Under the pieces are notes generated by a model that had not been told where the DNA came from, searched no databases, and saw only the letters and a list, made by a program, of their open reading frames with translations. Made by a program: the position numbers and the translations under genes. From a virus, in IMG/VR virus record IMGVR_UViG_3300017717_002521, positions 1 to 64,000 of that record: a stretch of DNA of 64,000 nt. One strand, written 5' to 3'. Shown piece by piece: positions 18,667-26,893 of the stretch. Position 1 is the first letter of the stretch, and the number at the start of each line of letters is the position of its first letter.

Positions 18667-18962
18667 TGTTAAGAAATCCTAATTCAATACCTGCAACTGA
18701 TACTATAATAGAAGATCCTGTTATGGAACCTTTTTTTATTACCCGTTCTCCTAATAATGGATATACAGTATATGAAAGAGTAATCAAAGGAGAAAAAGAT
18801 ACTGAATATATTAAAAATATAAGCTACCCTTCAAACTTTGGTAACGCATTAAGAACTATAGCTAGAGAAAAACTAAACGTAGAAGGTAAAACTTACGATT
18901 TAAAAAGTTATGTTGATCGTTGGGAATCTGTAAAAGAATCCTTAACTTCAATATTAGAATAG
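18666..18962 (+). CDS. Conserved phage-type hypothetical protein
   Basis: A 98-residue soluble protein starting one base before the thioredoxin stop ends. The segment SYPSNFGNALRTIAREKLN followed by a helix with YVDRWESVKE recalls small proteins common in Bacteroidetes phages, but I know no function for them. Confidence 0.6.
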   Translation: MLRNPNSIPATDTIIEDPVMEPFFITRSPNNGYTVYERVIKGEKDTEYIKNISYPSNFGNALRTIAREKLNVEGKTYDLKSYVDRWESVKESLTSILE

Positions 18963-18978
18963 CGTTAGCCTATACGCT
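18961..18978 (+). promoter_or_regulatory. Hairpin in leader of queC
   Basis: AGCGT (18961-18965) and ACGCT (18974-18978) can pair around an 8-nt loop, between the preceding stop and queC. It lacks the UCGUAG loop of the preQ1-like elements at 26.58 and 35.73 kb, so I do not call it a riboswitch. No good promoter is visible here. Confidence 0.3.
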
Positions 18979-19013
18979 CAATAATACCTGGCAAAATTTA
19001 ATTATTATATAAA

Positions 19014-19805
19014 ATGGCGAAAAATGTCGTAGTTAGTCTTTCAGGAGGGATGGACTCCTCAACTCTATTACTTAGATGTTTATCTGAGTATGATAATGTA
19101 ACTGCTTTATCTTTTGATTATGGTCAGAAGCATAGAGTAGAGCTCGAAAGAGCTCAATCATTAGTAGATTATTTAAATGCTAATGGTCAGAATATTAAAT
19201 ATCAAGTTATTAAACTTGACGGATTAGTTAATCTTCTTAACTCAGCATTAGTAACTGGAGGAGATGATGTACCGGAAGGTCATTATGAAGAAGATAATAT
19301 GAAAGCTACTGTAGTACCCAATAGAAATAAAATATTTGCTTCTATAGTTCAAGCAGTTGCTTTGTCTGAAGCTAATGCAAATGGTTTAGAGACTGATATT
19401 GCTCTAGGTATACATGCAGGAGATCATGCAATATATCCAGACTGTAGACAGGAGTTTAGAGATGCTGATGATTATGCCTTTAGATTAGGTAACTGGGATG
19501 CAGATAAAGTAAATTATGCTACTCCTTACTTAGATACTGATAAACTTGGAATTTTAAAAGATGGACAAAGATTGGTTAACGAGCTCGGAATTGAGTTTGA
19601 TGAAGTTTACAAACGTACTAATACTTCTTACAAGCCCTATCCTAGCGGTAATAGCGACTATAAATCAGCATCATCTGTTGAAAGGATTGAAGCATTCATC
19701 AACTTGGGTGTGGATGACCCTGTACAATATGAGGATGAAACTGGAGAAGTTGAATATAGTGTTGCGAAAGCACATGTCGAAAAACTATTAGCACAATATG
19801 CGTAA
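19014..19805 (+). CDS. queC: QueC-like 7-cyano-7-deazaguanine synthase without zinc cysteines
   Basis: QueC turns 7-carboxy-7-deazaguanine into preQ0 using ATP and ammonia. The 263-residue protein has the PP-loop SGGMDSS at 10-16, FDYGQKH (34-40), VPNRN (101-105) and YPDCRQEF (141-148), all typical of QueC. In normal QueC the end carries a zinc knuckle of four Cys (TxSC..., CGxCxxC). Here the matching stretch, 202-227, reads TNTSYKPYPS then GNSDYKSASSVERIEAF, with no Cys at all. The zinc is structural in known QueC, so the enzyme may still work. A cysteine-poor QueC relative that decarboxylates CDG has, as I recall, been proposed for some phages; that alternative fits less well because this phage also has QueF, which needs preQ0. 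Confidence 0.85.
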   Translation: MAKNVVVSLSGGMDSSTLLLRCLSEYDNVTALSFDYGQKHRVELERAQSLVDYLNANGQNIKYQVIKLDGLVNLLNSALVTGGDDVPEGHYEEDNMKATVVPNRNKIFASIVQAVALSEANANGLETDIALGIHAGDHAIYPDCRQEFRDADDYAFRLGNWDADKVNYATPYLDTDKLGILKDGQRLVNELGIEFDEVYKRTNTSYKPYPSGNSDYKSASSVERIEAFINLGVDDPVQYEDETGEVEYSVAKAHVEKLLAQYA

Positions 19806-20127
19806 GTTTTTACTTTTTATATCATTAGTAGTATCTTCTCTTACCTTCGGGCAAGAGGAGGTACCCTATGATGCACTAGGTGCATGGTATAACTTAGATG
19901 GGGAAGTATTGGTAATTAGTAGAAAGGCTGAGAAAGTAGTATTTGTAAGAAAAAGTGCAACTAAAGTATTAGCCACTGGTGAAATTACAATGGATAACGG
20001 AGATATGCATATTAATAGATATGATACTGAAGATGCATATAGATTAGGTTTATTTATTGGTAACGAAACGATGGTTATTAATAAACCAAACTCAGTTAGA
20101 GCATGGCTTTGGACTAGAATACAGTGA
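19798..20127 (+). CDS. Small secreted protein
   Basis: 109 residues with a clear signal peptide (basic start, hydrophobic core LLFISLVVSSL, cleavage after FGQ as in flavobacteria). The mature 90 residues are beta-rich, with a repeated Val/Glu pattern and a DNGDMHI segment. It is probably periplasmic or exported. Overlaps queC by 8 nt. Family not recognised. Confidence 0.65.
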   Translation: MRKFLLFISLVVSSLTFGQEEVPYDALGAWYNLDGEVLVISRKAEKVVFVRKSATKVLATGEITMDNGDMHINRYDTEDAYRLGLFIGNETMVINKPNSVRAWLWTRIQ

Positions 20128-20870
20128 AGTTAGTATGGACTTATAGCGATAGATTTAAAAAAGGAAGTTGGAATAAAAATACTTTAGCTTCTCATAAATA
20201 TATACAGTTTTTATTTAAAAAATCTATTAAAGAAGCTCCGAGTTTATACGAAAAGGTAGTATTTACAGACGTATACAATTTTCCTCTTTTTCAAGACTTA
20301 AATGTAAAGCTGATACCAGCTCCTAAAAAAGAATTTATTTTTTTAGACGATTTAAAGTTTGACGCCGCTGAGACTATCGACGGTGAATTTATTATTACCG
20401 ATGGTGATCTTTTTATTAAAAAAGAATTAAAGGTACCCTCTGATTTTAAAATAGGTTTTGAATGTAAACTAGAATGCGAAAATACTTTTAAAATGAAACT
20501 CTTAATGCAAAAAGAGGGTATAGATAATGAATTAAACTATTGGAAAGGAAAAAGTAAATTTATTAATAATTTAGGTTTGATGTACTTTAATGACGATTCT
20601 TTAAAAAATAAACTCATCAAAGAATATAGAAATACTCAATTATTTTTTTCCTCATTTATAGATAAAAAATATAAAATAAATAAAAGGGAAGTTCTATTTG
20701 GCTCAGCCGGGTGTTGTATGTTTACTTATCAATTTTTAGATAGTATAGATATTACTCCTTTTTATTTTTTAGATAATAATTTTAATAACTTTGATCATTT
20801 AGGAGGACCTAGAAAGTTGGAATTATTAGATCAGTTTAGTAACTTAAAAGATACCCGTCCTTTTATATGA
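20124..20870 (+). CDS. Probable glycosyltransferase-like protein
   Basis: A 248-residue protein starting at GTG that overlaps the previous stop (GTGA). It has FIITDGDLFIKKEL near 93-106, an acidic motif placed as in GT-A fold enzymes, and begins like small sugar transferases (LVWTYSDRF). It sits next to a clear GT2 gene. Assignment is by motif placement and context, so moderate. Confidence 0.5.
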   Translation: MKLVWTYSDRFKKGSWNKNTLASHKYIQFLFKKSIKEAPSLYEKVVFTDVYNFPLFQDLNVKLIPAPKKEFIFLDDLKFDAAETIDGEFIITDGDLFIKKELKVPSDFKIGFECKLECENTFKMKLLMQKEGIDNELNYWKGKSKFINNLGLMYFNDDSLKNKLIKEYRNTQLFFSSFIDKKYKINKREVLFGSAGCCMFTYQFLDSIDITPFYFLDNNFNNFDHLGGPRKLELLDQFSNLKDTRPFI

Positions 20871-21592
20871 AAGAAGTTACCGTCGTATTAACAAGCTGTG
20901 GTAGATTAGACTTACTAACTAGAACTATAGAAAGTTTTAACAAATTTAATACTTACCCTATAACTAAGTTTTTATTAATAGATGATAGTGGAGATAAAAA
21001 ATTTAAAGAAGAAGCAAATAAAATTTTAAGTTCATTATTAAAAGAGTATGATTATAGTTTAATTTTTAATAAAAAAAGACAAGGTCAAATAAAAAGTATA
21101 GATTATGCTTATAATTTAGTTGAGACCCAGTATATTTTTCACTTGGAGGACGATTGGAAATTTTACCAGTCATATTTCATAGAACATTCATTTAAATTGA
21201 TGGATGTAGACTCTAAATTGATTACAGTCTGGTTAAGAGAACTAAATGATACTATGGATCACCCAGTAGGAAAAGACTATAAGTTTGTTACTTATTTAGA
21301 AGATAATCAACCGCTTTTTGTTAGCAAATTCTTTTATCTCGAAGATTTTAAAGGGTGGTCTGGTTTTACTTTTAATCCTGGACTGCGTAGATATAAAGAT
21401 TATAAAACTATAAGTCCTTTTACTAAACATATATCAGATAAATTAGTTAATATTCCGGAATCTCTTTTAGAAATAGAACTTGCAATAAGTAAAAAATATG
21501 GAGACTTAGGATTCAAAGCTGCTATTTTTGAGAATGGTTATGTAAGACATATAGGATGGGAAAATACTACTAAATTAAAATCAACAATATAA
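20867..21592 (+). CDS. Family 2-type glycosyltransferase
   Basis: A 241-residue GT-A transferase. The N-terminus VTVVLTSCGRLDLLTRTIES is the GT2 nucleotide-sugar motif, LLIDDSGD follows, and FHLEDDW near 93-99 holds the metal-binding acidic residues. No membrane segment. It overlaps the previous gene by 4 nt. Donor and acceptor unknown. Confidence 0.78.
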   Translation: MKEVTVVLTSCGRLDLLTRTIESFNKFNTYPITKFLLIDDSGDKKFKEEANKILSSLLKEYDYSLIFNKKRQGQIKSIDYAYNLVETQYIFHLEDDWKFYQSYFIEHSFKLMDVDSKLITVWLRELNDTMDHPVGKDYKFVTYLEDNQPLFVSKFFYLEDFKGWSGFTFNPGLRRYKDYKTISPFTKHISDKLVNIPESLLEIELAISKKYGDLGFKAAIFENGYVRHIGWENTTKLKSTI

Positions 21593-21600
21593 CATTAACA

Positions 21601-22164
21601 ATGTTACATCAGAAAGTTTTATTTAATTCATTAGAGATTGATAAAATACGAGGGTATGTTACTAACTTGCAAGATAGAGTAATCGGTACATACCATCCTG
21701 ATGTTAACGATGCAATTCACGATCCGCAAGGAGGACATAATTTAGCTGAGCATCTACCATGGACTTCAGATATTAAATACGATTGGATTAATAAAAGGAT
21801 AATGGATTGGGTTAATGAGTTAAATTTACCAATCGTAAGTTTAGGATGGGAATTTATTATTCAAAAATATACAAAAGGATTAGAATTTAAGCCGCATATA
21901 GATGATGTACTTTCTAAGGATAAAAAAACCATAAAGAGAGCAAGACATTATACAGTCCTAATACAATTTAGTTCAACAGATGAGTATAAAGGAGGAGAAT
22001 TATGGGTACACGATGAAAATGATATTAAAATAAGTCAAGAAATTGGAAATGTAACTATATTTAGTCAAGGTAAACTACATTGGGTAACTCCTATAACTTT
22101 AGGAGAGCGATGGAGTTGCACTATTTTTATAGAAGCTAATTCACTTAAGAAAAAAACTATATAA
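21601..22164 (+). CDS. Fe(II)/2-oxoglutarate oxygenase
   Basis: A 187-residue non-haem iron oxygenase of the prolyl-4-hydroxylase type. The iron ligands are PHID near 99-102 (HxD) and LHWV near 159-162, with an Arg in GERWS for 2-oxoglutarate. The segment YKGGELWVHDEN is typical. Targets could be protein, sugar or base. A second such enzyme lies at 23.3 kb and a third at 50.6 kb. Confidence 0.78.
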   Translation: MLHQKVLFNSLEIDKIRGYVTNLQDRVIGTYHPDVNDAIHDPQGGHNLAEHLPWTSDIKYDWINKRIMDWVNELNLPIVSLGWEFIIQKYTKGLEFKPHIDDVLSKDKKTIKRARHYTVLIQFSSTDEYKGGELWVHDENDIKISQEIGNVTIFSQGKLHWVTPITLGERWSCTIFIEANSLKKKTI

Positions 22165-22165
22165 T

Positions 22166-22606
22166 ATGATATACTGGTTTATAGGCCAACCTGGATCTGG
22201 CAAAACAGTTTTAGCTGATAAGTTAAAAGAAGAAGTTTTACCTCACGCTTATAGAATAGATGGCGATGAGATGAGACTGCTATTTGATAACAAAGATTAT
22301 TCTATGAAAGGCAGAATAGCTAATATAGATGCAGCTCAGAAAATAGCACTTTATTTACATAATCAAGGCAAAGACGTTATTGTATCATTAGTAACTCCTT
22401 ATTTAGACCAAAGAGAAGAGTTTAAAGACGGTAAATGGTTTATGTGGGAGTTTTACTGTTATTATGATAAAAGCTATAAAACTAGAGGAAGAGAACATTA
22501 TCACGTTTTAAATTTTCAAAAACCTATAATAGATTATTTAGAAGTAGATACTACTTTAGACAGCGAAGATGAATCATTAAAAAAAATAAAAAAATATATT
22601 GGATAA
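22166..22606 (+). CDS. Adenylylsulfate kinase-like P-loop kinase
   Basis: A 146-residue kinase with P-loop GQPGSGKT at 7-14, then RIDGDEMRLLF, KGRIANIDAAQKIA and VSLVTPYLDQRE, the order found in APS kinase (CysC). It would turn adenylylsulfate into PAPS, the donor for sulfotransferases; one is encoded at 35 kb. It is shorter than host CysC (about 190-200). The C-terminal KPIIDYLEVDTTLDS fits APS kinase as well. Another small-molecule kinase role is possible. Confidence 0.7.
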   Translation: MIYWFIGQPGSGKTVLADKLKEEVLPHAYRIDGDEMRLLFDNKDYSMKGRIANIDAAQKIALYLHNQGKDVIVSLVTPYLDQREEFKDGKWFMWEFYCYYDKSYKTRGREHYHVLNFQKPIIDYLEVDTTLDSEDESLKKIKKYIG

Positions 22607-22937
22607 GAAAAACACATACTTCGTTGATATTGACGGAACGATATTTATATATAGAAAGTTTGAAACCTATGAAACTTCTGAAGCCCAGGTTATTAAGAGT
22701 ACTAAACAGTACTTACAGCAGGTTAATGACGAAGGTCATATGATTATACTTACTACAGCTCGTCCGGAATATTTAAGAGAGCATACTGAACATGAATTAG
22801 CTAAAAATGGTGTACCTTACCACAAATTAATAATGCAAATTGAAAGAGGACCTAGATATCTTATAAATGATATGGACCCTAAAAAACCTGGCGATCGAGC
22901 AATTGCAATAAATGTAAAAAGAGATGAAGGCATATAG
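22599..22937 (+). CDS. HAD-like phosphatase
   Basis: 112 residues with FVDIDGTIF (HAD motif I, Asp nucleophile) near the start, ILTTARP as motif II, and a late LINDMDP segment as the acidic motif. It is small, with no cap domain, like phage polynucleotide or sugar phosphatases. Start is a TTG overlapping the kinase gene by 8 nt. Substrate unknown; kinase, phosphatase and nucleotidyltransferase are consecutive here. Confidence 0.72.
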   Translation: MDKKNTYFVDIDGTIFIYRKFETYETSEAQVIKSTKQYLQQVNDEGHMIILTTARPEYLREHTEHELAKNGVPYHKLIMQIERGPRYLINDMDPKKPGDRAIAINVKRDEGI

Positions 22938-23289
22938 TTTATTTATAGGAAGGTGGCAACCATGGCATGAAGGCCATAGATGGTTGATCGACCAAAGATT
23001 AAAAGAAGGTAAGAACGTATGGGTAGCTATTAGAGATGTAGAACCTAACGAAAAACAGCCTTGGACTCCTCATGAAGTTCTTATGAACCTATCTGAAGAG
23101 TTAAAAGACCTTTTAGAAGAAGGTAGAATAAAAATCACAATAGTACCAGATATCGAATCTATTAATTACGGTAGAGGTGTGGGTTATGAAGTTATAGAGC
23201 ATGTACCCCCTCAAGATATAAAAGAAATATCTGCTACTAAAATTAGAGAACAGATGAGAAAAAATGGCACAATTATTAACAGAGAATAA
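22924..23289 (+). CDS. Nucleotidyltransferase (HxGH family)
   Basis: A 121-residue protein with FIGRWQPWHEGHRWLI near the start (HEGH catalytic motif) and ISATKIREQM near the end (ISxTxxR motif). It belongs to the cytidylyltransferase/adenylyltransferase superfamily and could be NMN-adenylyltransferase-like, or act with the neighbouring APS-kinase-like protein. It overlaps the phosphatase by 14 nt. Confidence 0.75.
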   Translation: MKAYSLFIGRWQPWHEGHRWLIDQRLKEGKNVWVAIRDVEPNEKQPWTPHEVLMNLSEELKDLLEEGRIKITIVPDIESINYGRGVGYEVIEHVPPQDIKEISATKIREQMRKNGTIINRE

Positions 23290-23792
23290 TGATAGGTACT
23301 TTTGATAAATTTATTTTGTCTGAACCTGAATGTAGAAAAATTAAAAATCTTTATGAATCTAAAATTTTTTTACAGGAGAGTAATATTAGAAAGCAAAAAA
23401 ACTATCATGAAATAGATACTAATTCATGGCTATATAACTTAATAGATGATTTTATTAAAAAAAATATAGGTAAAAAGTATTCTCTATTAGAAAGAGTTAC
23501 TATATTGAAGTATGAACAAGGGGACTTTTTTTTAAAACATACGGACGGTATATGGAATAATACTCTATCCAAAGAACTTCCATTTCATTTTTACGGGGGT
23601 GTAGAATTAAGTGAGAAAAAAGAGTTTGAAGGTGGAGAATTTTTTATAAAAGACAAAAAAGTAGACTATCTTAAAGGTAGATTATATACTCACGGTTTTG
23701 ATGATTCTCATGGAGTAGAAGAAGTAAAAAAAGGTAAAAGATGGAGCTTACATTTTTTAATCACTGACTATAAAACTAAGCATTTAATTTAA
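23289..23792 (+). CDS. Fe(II)/2-oxoglutarate oxygenase
   Basis: A 167-residue oxygenase with HTDG near 83-86 (HxD iron ligands), FEGGEFFI near 113-120, a THGFDDSHGV segment with the distal His and RWSLHF supplying the Arg. Same superfamily as the gene at 21.6 kb but only distantly alike. Starts one base before the end of the previous stop. Confidence 0.75.
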   Translation: MIGTFDKFILSEPECRKIKNLYESKIFLQESNIRKQKNYHEIDTNSWLYNLIDDFIKKNIGKKYSLLERVTILKYEQGDFFLKHTDGIWNNTLSKELPFHFYGGVELSEKKEFEGGEFFIKDKKVDYLKGRLYTHGFDDSHGVEEVKKGKRWSLHFLITDYKTKHLI

Positions 23793-23796
23793 TAAT

Positions 23797-23988
23797 ATGA
23801 GTAGTATAAAAAAAACGTTAGTAAAAACTTTTATATGGAGAATTATAGCTACTTCAATTACTATATTTACAGGATGGGCAGTTTCAGGTGATTGGAAATT
23901 TGGATTAGCAGTAGGAAGTATAGACACGGTATTAAAAACCATAGGATACTTCAGTTACGAAAGAATCTGGATAAAATTTTACAAATGA
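23797..23988 (+). CDS. DUF2061 membrane protein
   Basis: 63 residues with the family pattern: KTLVKTFIWRIIATSITIF, a first helix, then GSIDTVLKTIGYFSYERIW. Two membrane helices. DUF2061 proteins often sit by sulfate-activation genes in bacteria, which fits the APS-kinase-like gene 1.2 kb upstream; this link is from memory and context. Its last codons overlap the next start (ATGA). Confidence 0.75.
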   Translation: MSSIKKTLVKTFIWRIIATSITIFTGWAVSGDWKFGLAVGSIDTVLKTIGYFSYERIWIKFYK

Positions 23989-25625
23989 TTAAATTAGGGA
24001 TATCAGCTTTTTACCACGACTCGGCTGCTGCACTAATTATAGATAATAAAGTAGTAGCTGCTGCAGAAGAAGAGAGATTTACAGGGATTAAACATGATAG
24101 TAGTTTTCCTAAAAATGCTATACGATATGTACTTTCAGAAGCTGGTAAAACTATTTATGATATAAATGAGGTATATTGGTATGAAAATCCAGAAAAAAAA
24201 GATAGCAGAGTCCGCACTACGTTTGCTAAAAAACCCTTCAAAACGTTTTTTCTTAACAGGAAGTATAAAAAATTCAAAAAGTCCCAAAATCCGAAAGATA
24301 TTCTCGAATCTATGGGCTACACCGGCAAAATCTATTTTAACGATCATCATGATAGTCACGCTGCTTACTCTTATTACACTAGTGATTATAGTAATTCAGC
24401 AATACTCACTGTCGACGGTGTTGGAGAGTGGGAAACAACTACTATCTCCCACGGTAGAGGTAATAAAATAGAGAAAAAAATATCTATAGATTTTCCTAAC
24501 TCTTTAGGAATGCTATATTCAACTATTACTGCATATTTAGGATTTAAACCTAATGAAGGTGAATATAAAGTAATGGGACTTGCTCCATACGGTGATAGTA
24601 GAGTATATTTTACTGAATTATTATCTGTGTTTGAAAATACTTCTAACAAATTTACTATAAATCAAAAATACTTTACCTGGGAATATTCAGATAAGATAAT
24701 GTTTAACAGACGTTTATGCAAATTACTTAATTTACCCCCTAGACTCCCTGAAGAAAAAGTTACTCAAGATCATAAAAATTTAGCTGCAGCTTTACAAAAA
24801 CTTTACGAATATCAATTTTTAAAGTTAGTAAAAACAGCTAAAAATATTACAGGTTCTGATAACTTATGCATATCAGGAGGTTGTGCTTATAATGGTAAAG
24901 CTAACAGTTTAGCATATAAGTTTTTTAAGTCAATTTATATACCTTTTGCTCCTTCAGATGCAGGGTCAGCAATAGGAGCTTGTTTAAATAGTAAAATAAA
25001 AATTGATCCATACTTAGGACCTGAATTTTCAGATAAAGTTGTTAAGAGTGTAGTTAATAAGTATAAACCAAATCTTTATATTTTTAAACTTAATGAAAAT
25101 GCTCTTATTAATAAGGTTGCTAAATTAATAAATGGTGGGAATATAATTGCATGGTTCCAAGGCAGGATGGAGGTCGGAGCAAGAGCTTTAGGCAATAGAA
25201 GTATACTAGCTAACCCTAGAGATCCATCAATGAGAGAAAAATTAAATTTAGTTATAAAGAAAAGAGAAGGATTTCGACCCTTTGCCCCTGCTATTACTGA
25301 AGAAAGATTTTATCAATTTTTTGATTCTGAAGAGATATCACCATATATGTCTAAAGTAATGAAAAGTAAAACTAAACTTATTCCTTCGGCTACCCATATA
25401 GATAATACATGTAGAGTTCAGACAGTTTCAAAAAAGCAAAACGAAAAATTTCATAAACTTATTACTCAAATTGGAAGTCAATCAGGAATACCTGTAGTTT
25501 TAAATACATCATTTAATCTTAAAGATCAGACTATAACATTAACTCCTGAACAAGCTATTAAGAGATATTTAAATTCAAATATAGACTTTTTAGTAATCAA
25601 TAACTTTTTAATACAAAAAAAATGA
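23985..25625 (+). CDS. Carbamoyltransferase, NodU/CmcH family (copy 2)
   Basis: A 546-residue O-carbamoyltransferase. I chose ATG 23985, which overlaps the DUF2061 stop, over an upstream TTG because the family begins directly at KLGISAFYHDSAAALI. HHDSHAAYSYY holds the metal-binding His; TVDGVGEW and EYKVMGLAPYG are family motifs; the second domain has GARALGNRSIL and VLNTSFNLKDQ. Distant from copy 1 at 14.8 kb, so they were probably acquired separately. The likely acceptor is a sugar made by the surrounding transferases. Confidence 0.85.
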   Translation: MIKLGISAFYHDSAAALIIDNKVVAAAEEERFTGIKHDSSFPKNAIRYVLSEAGKTIYDINEVYWYENPEKKDSRVRTTFAKKPFKTFFLNRKYKKFKKSQNPKDILESMGYTGKIYFNDHHDSHAAYSYYTSDYSNSAILTVDGVGEWETTTISHGRGNKIEKKISIDFPNSLGMLYSTITAYLGFKPNEGEYKVMGLAPYGDSRVYFTELLSVFENTSNKFTINQKYFTWEYSDKIMFNRRLCKLLNLPPRLPEEKVTQDHKNLAAALQKLYEYQFLKLVKTAKNITGSDNLCISGGCAYNGKANSLAYKFFKSIYIPFAPSDAGSAIGACLNSKIKIDPYLGPEFSDKVVKSVVNKYKPNLYIFKLNENALINKVAKLINGGNIIAWFQGRMEVGARALGNRSILANPRDPSMREKLNLVIKKREGFRPFAPAITEERFYQFFDSEEISPYMSKVMKSKTKLIPSATHIDNTCRVQTVSKKQNEKFHKLITQIGSQSGIPVVLNTSFNLKDQTITLTPEQAIKRYLNSNIDFLVINNFLIQKK

Positions 25626-25738
25626 AAATAATAAAATGGATAAAGTCTAAAATTGCTGAATATAAAAGAAATAAAATATATAAAAAAAAGCTAGCTGAAT
25701 TAAAAAAGAGAGATCCTTTTACTTATAAAAATTTTTAA
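25622..25738 (+). CDS. Small basic protein, 38 residues
   Basis: ATG 25622 overlaps the carbamoyltransferase stop (ATGA) and gives a 38-residue, Lys-rich frame (MKIIKWIKSKIAEYKRNK at the start) ending 2 nt before thyA. It fills the only gap between these genes. Probably translated; function unknown. Confidence 0.5.
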   Translation: MKIIKWIKSKIAEYKRNKIYKKKLAELKKRDPFTYKNF

Positions 25739-25740
25739 GT

Positions 25741-26535
25741 ATGAATAGCTTAGATAATGATTATCAGAAACTTCTTAGAAGAGTTCTTGCTGTGGGTGTA
25801 AATAAAACCGATAGAACAGGCACTGGTACTAAATCTATATTCGGATCATCAATCAGACATGATATGTCAGAAGGCTTTCCTATCTTAACCACTAAGAAGG
25901 TTGCTTTCAAGACTATGGTTACTGAGTTAAAATGGTTCCTTAGAGGAGATACTAATATAAAGTACCTTCAAGATAACAATTGCAAGATATGGGATGGTGA
26001 TTACGAAAAGTCTGGTAGAACAGATGGAGATTTAGGACCTATCTACGGTAAGCAATGGAGAGATATAAACGGTATTGATCAGCTAGAGAACCTTATTACA
26101 GGTATTATTAGTAATCCAGATGGTAGAAGACATTTAGTTGATAGTTGGAATGTAGAAGATTTAGATAAGATGACTCTTCCTCCTTGCCATTATTCATTCC
26201 AATGTTATGTAGCAGATGGTAAGCTCTCTCTTATGTGGAATCAAAGAAGTGCTGACCTATTCTTAGGAGTACCGTTTAATATTAGTAGTTACGGTCTGTT
26301 ACTGTTATTACTATGTAAAGAGACTAGATTAGAGCCTGGAGAGTTGATAGGAAACTTTGGTGATGTTCATCTATATTCTAATCATTTAGATCAAGCAGAG
26401 GAACAAATAGGTAGATATTCTTACGACCTTCCGGAAGCTAAGCTTAGTTGCTATGATATATATAGAGGAGATTTCGATGTAGAACTTATTAATTATGAAT
26501 CTCACCCTATAATCAAAGCATCTTTATCAAATTAA
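25741..26535 (+). CDS. thyA: Thymidylate synthase
   Basis: Methylates dUMP to dTMP with methylene-tetrahydrofolate. The 264-residue protein matches bacterial ThyA in length and motifs: DRTGTGTKSIFG near 21-32, the catalytic LPPCHYSFQ near 144-152, RSADLFLGVPFNI and GDVHLYSNH. It complements the phage ribonucleotide reductase. Full length and intact. Confidence 0.92.
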   Translation: MNSLDNDYQKLLRRVLAVGVNKTDRTGTGTKSIFGSSIRHDMSEGFPILTTKKVAFKTMVTELKWFLRGDTNIKYLQDNNCKIWDGDYEKSGRTDGDLGPIYGKQWRDINGIDQLENLITGIISNPDGRRHLVDSWNVEDLDKMTLPPCHYSFQCYVADGKLSLMWNQRSADLFLGVPFNISSYGLLLLLLCKETRLEPGELIGNFGDVHLYSNHLDQAEEQIGRYSYDLPEAKLSCYDIYRGDFDVELINYESHPIIKASLSN

Positions 26536-26538
26536 AAG

Positions 26539-26569
26539 TTGGCTATTAAAATATTTTTTATTATATTTA
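26539..26569 (+). promoter_or_regulatory. Promoter (TTGG-N19-TATATTTA) of the queDE operon
   Basis: TTGG at 26539-26542 and TATATTTA at 26562-26569, 19 nt apart. Transcription would begin just before the riboswitch-like hairpin at 26583. Confidence 0.75.
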
Positions 26570-26582
26570 TTAATATGACTAT

Positions 26583-26613
26583 AGTGTCGTAGCACCACTT
26601 TAAAAACACGAAA
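26583..26613 (+). promoter_or_regulatory. preQ1-I riboswitch-like element before the queDE operon
   Basis: A stem AGTG (26583-26586) and CACT (26596-26599) closes a 9-nt loop, TCGTAGCAC, followed by an A-rich tail TTAAAAACACGAAAA that runs into the start codon at 26615. The preQ1-I class has this plan: one short stem, a UCGYAG-type loop ending AAC/CAC with the ligand-reading C, and an A-rich tail that folds back as a pseudoknot. Loop TCGT can pair with tail ACGA. Folding would hide the ribosome-binding region, giving translational repression by preQ1. The twin element before folE has a different stem sequence but the same loop. Confidence 0.78.
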
Positions 26614-26614
26614 A

Positions 26615-26893
26615 ATGGTAAATTTAAATTTAAAAGAAATCGAGGATGACCTCTATGACGTTGATTCTCGCAAATTAAGGAACGAAGAGTATCTCTACAG
26701 TAGACGTTCTAAAGCTAAAAGTCCTTCACAACCTACAAATCACCCAGATGCTAAAAAGCATCAAATAGTATCTTTTATTAAGTCTGGAGTTAGAATAGCA
26801 GGGTACGTATTATTAGCTGCCGATATGTTGGTAGCCTGCGCAGTAGTTCTTATATTATCAGAAGTAGTAGGTATCTACGAAGAACTGGTATAA
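26615..26893 (+). CDS. Small membrane protein, first gene of riboswitch operon
   Basis: 92 residues: a charged N-terminal half (about 1-50) and a hydrophobic stretch near 55-90 that could form one long or two short helices. It lies between the preQ1-like riboswitch and queD, sharing one base with queD. A role in the pathway, such as precursor transport or membrane anchoring, is only a guess. Family not recognised. Confidence 0.6.
   Translation: MVNLNLKEIEDDLYDVDSRKLRNEEYLYSRRSKAKSPSQPTNHPDAKKHQIVSFIKSGVRIAGYVLLAADMLVACAVVLILSEVVGIYEELV

Noticed and set aside
18961-19013. Possible preQ1 riboswitch before queC
   Set aside because: There is a hairpin, but its loop lacks the UCGUAG/AAC pattern and the tail is not like the other two elements.
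23892-23984. TTG start extending the second carbamoyltransferase by 31 residues
   Set aside because: The extension lies in another frame of the DUF2061 gene and lacks family similarity; ATG 23985 overlaps the previous stop and begins at the family start.
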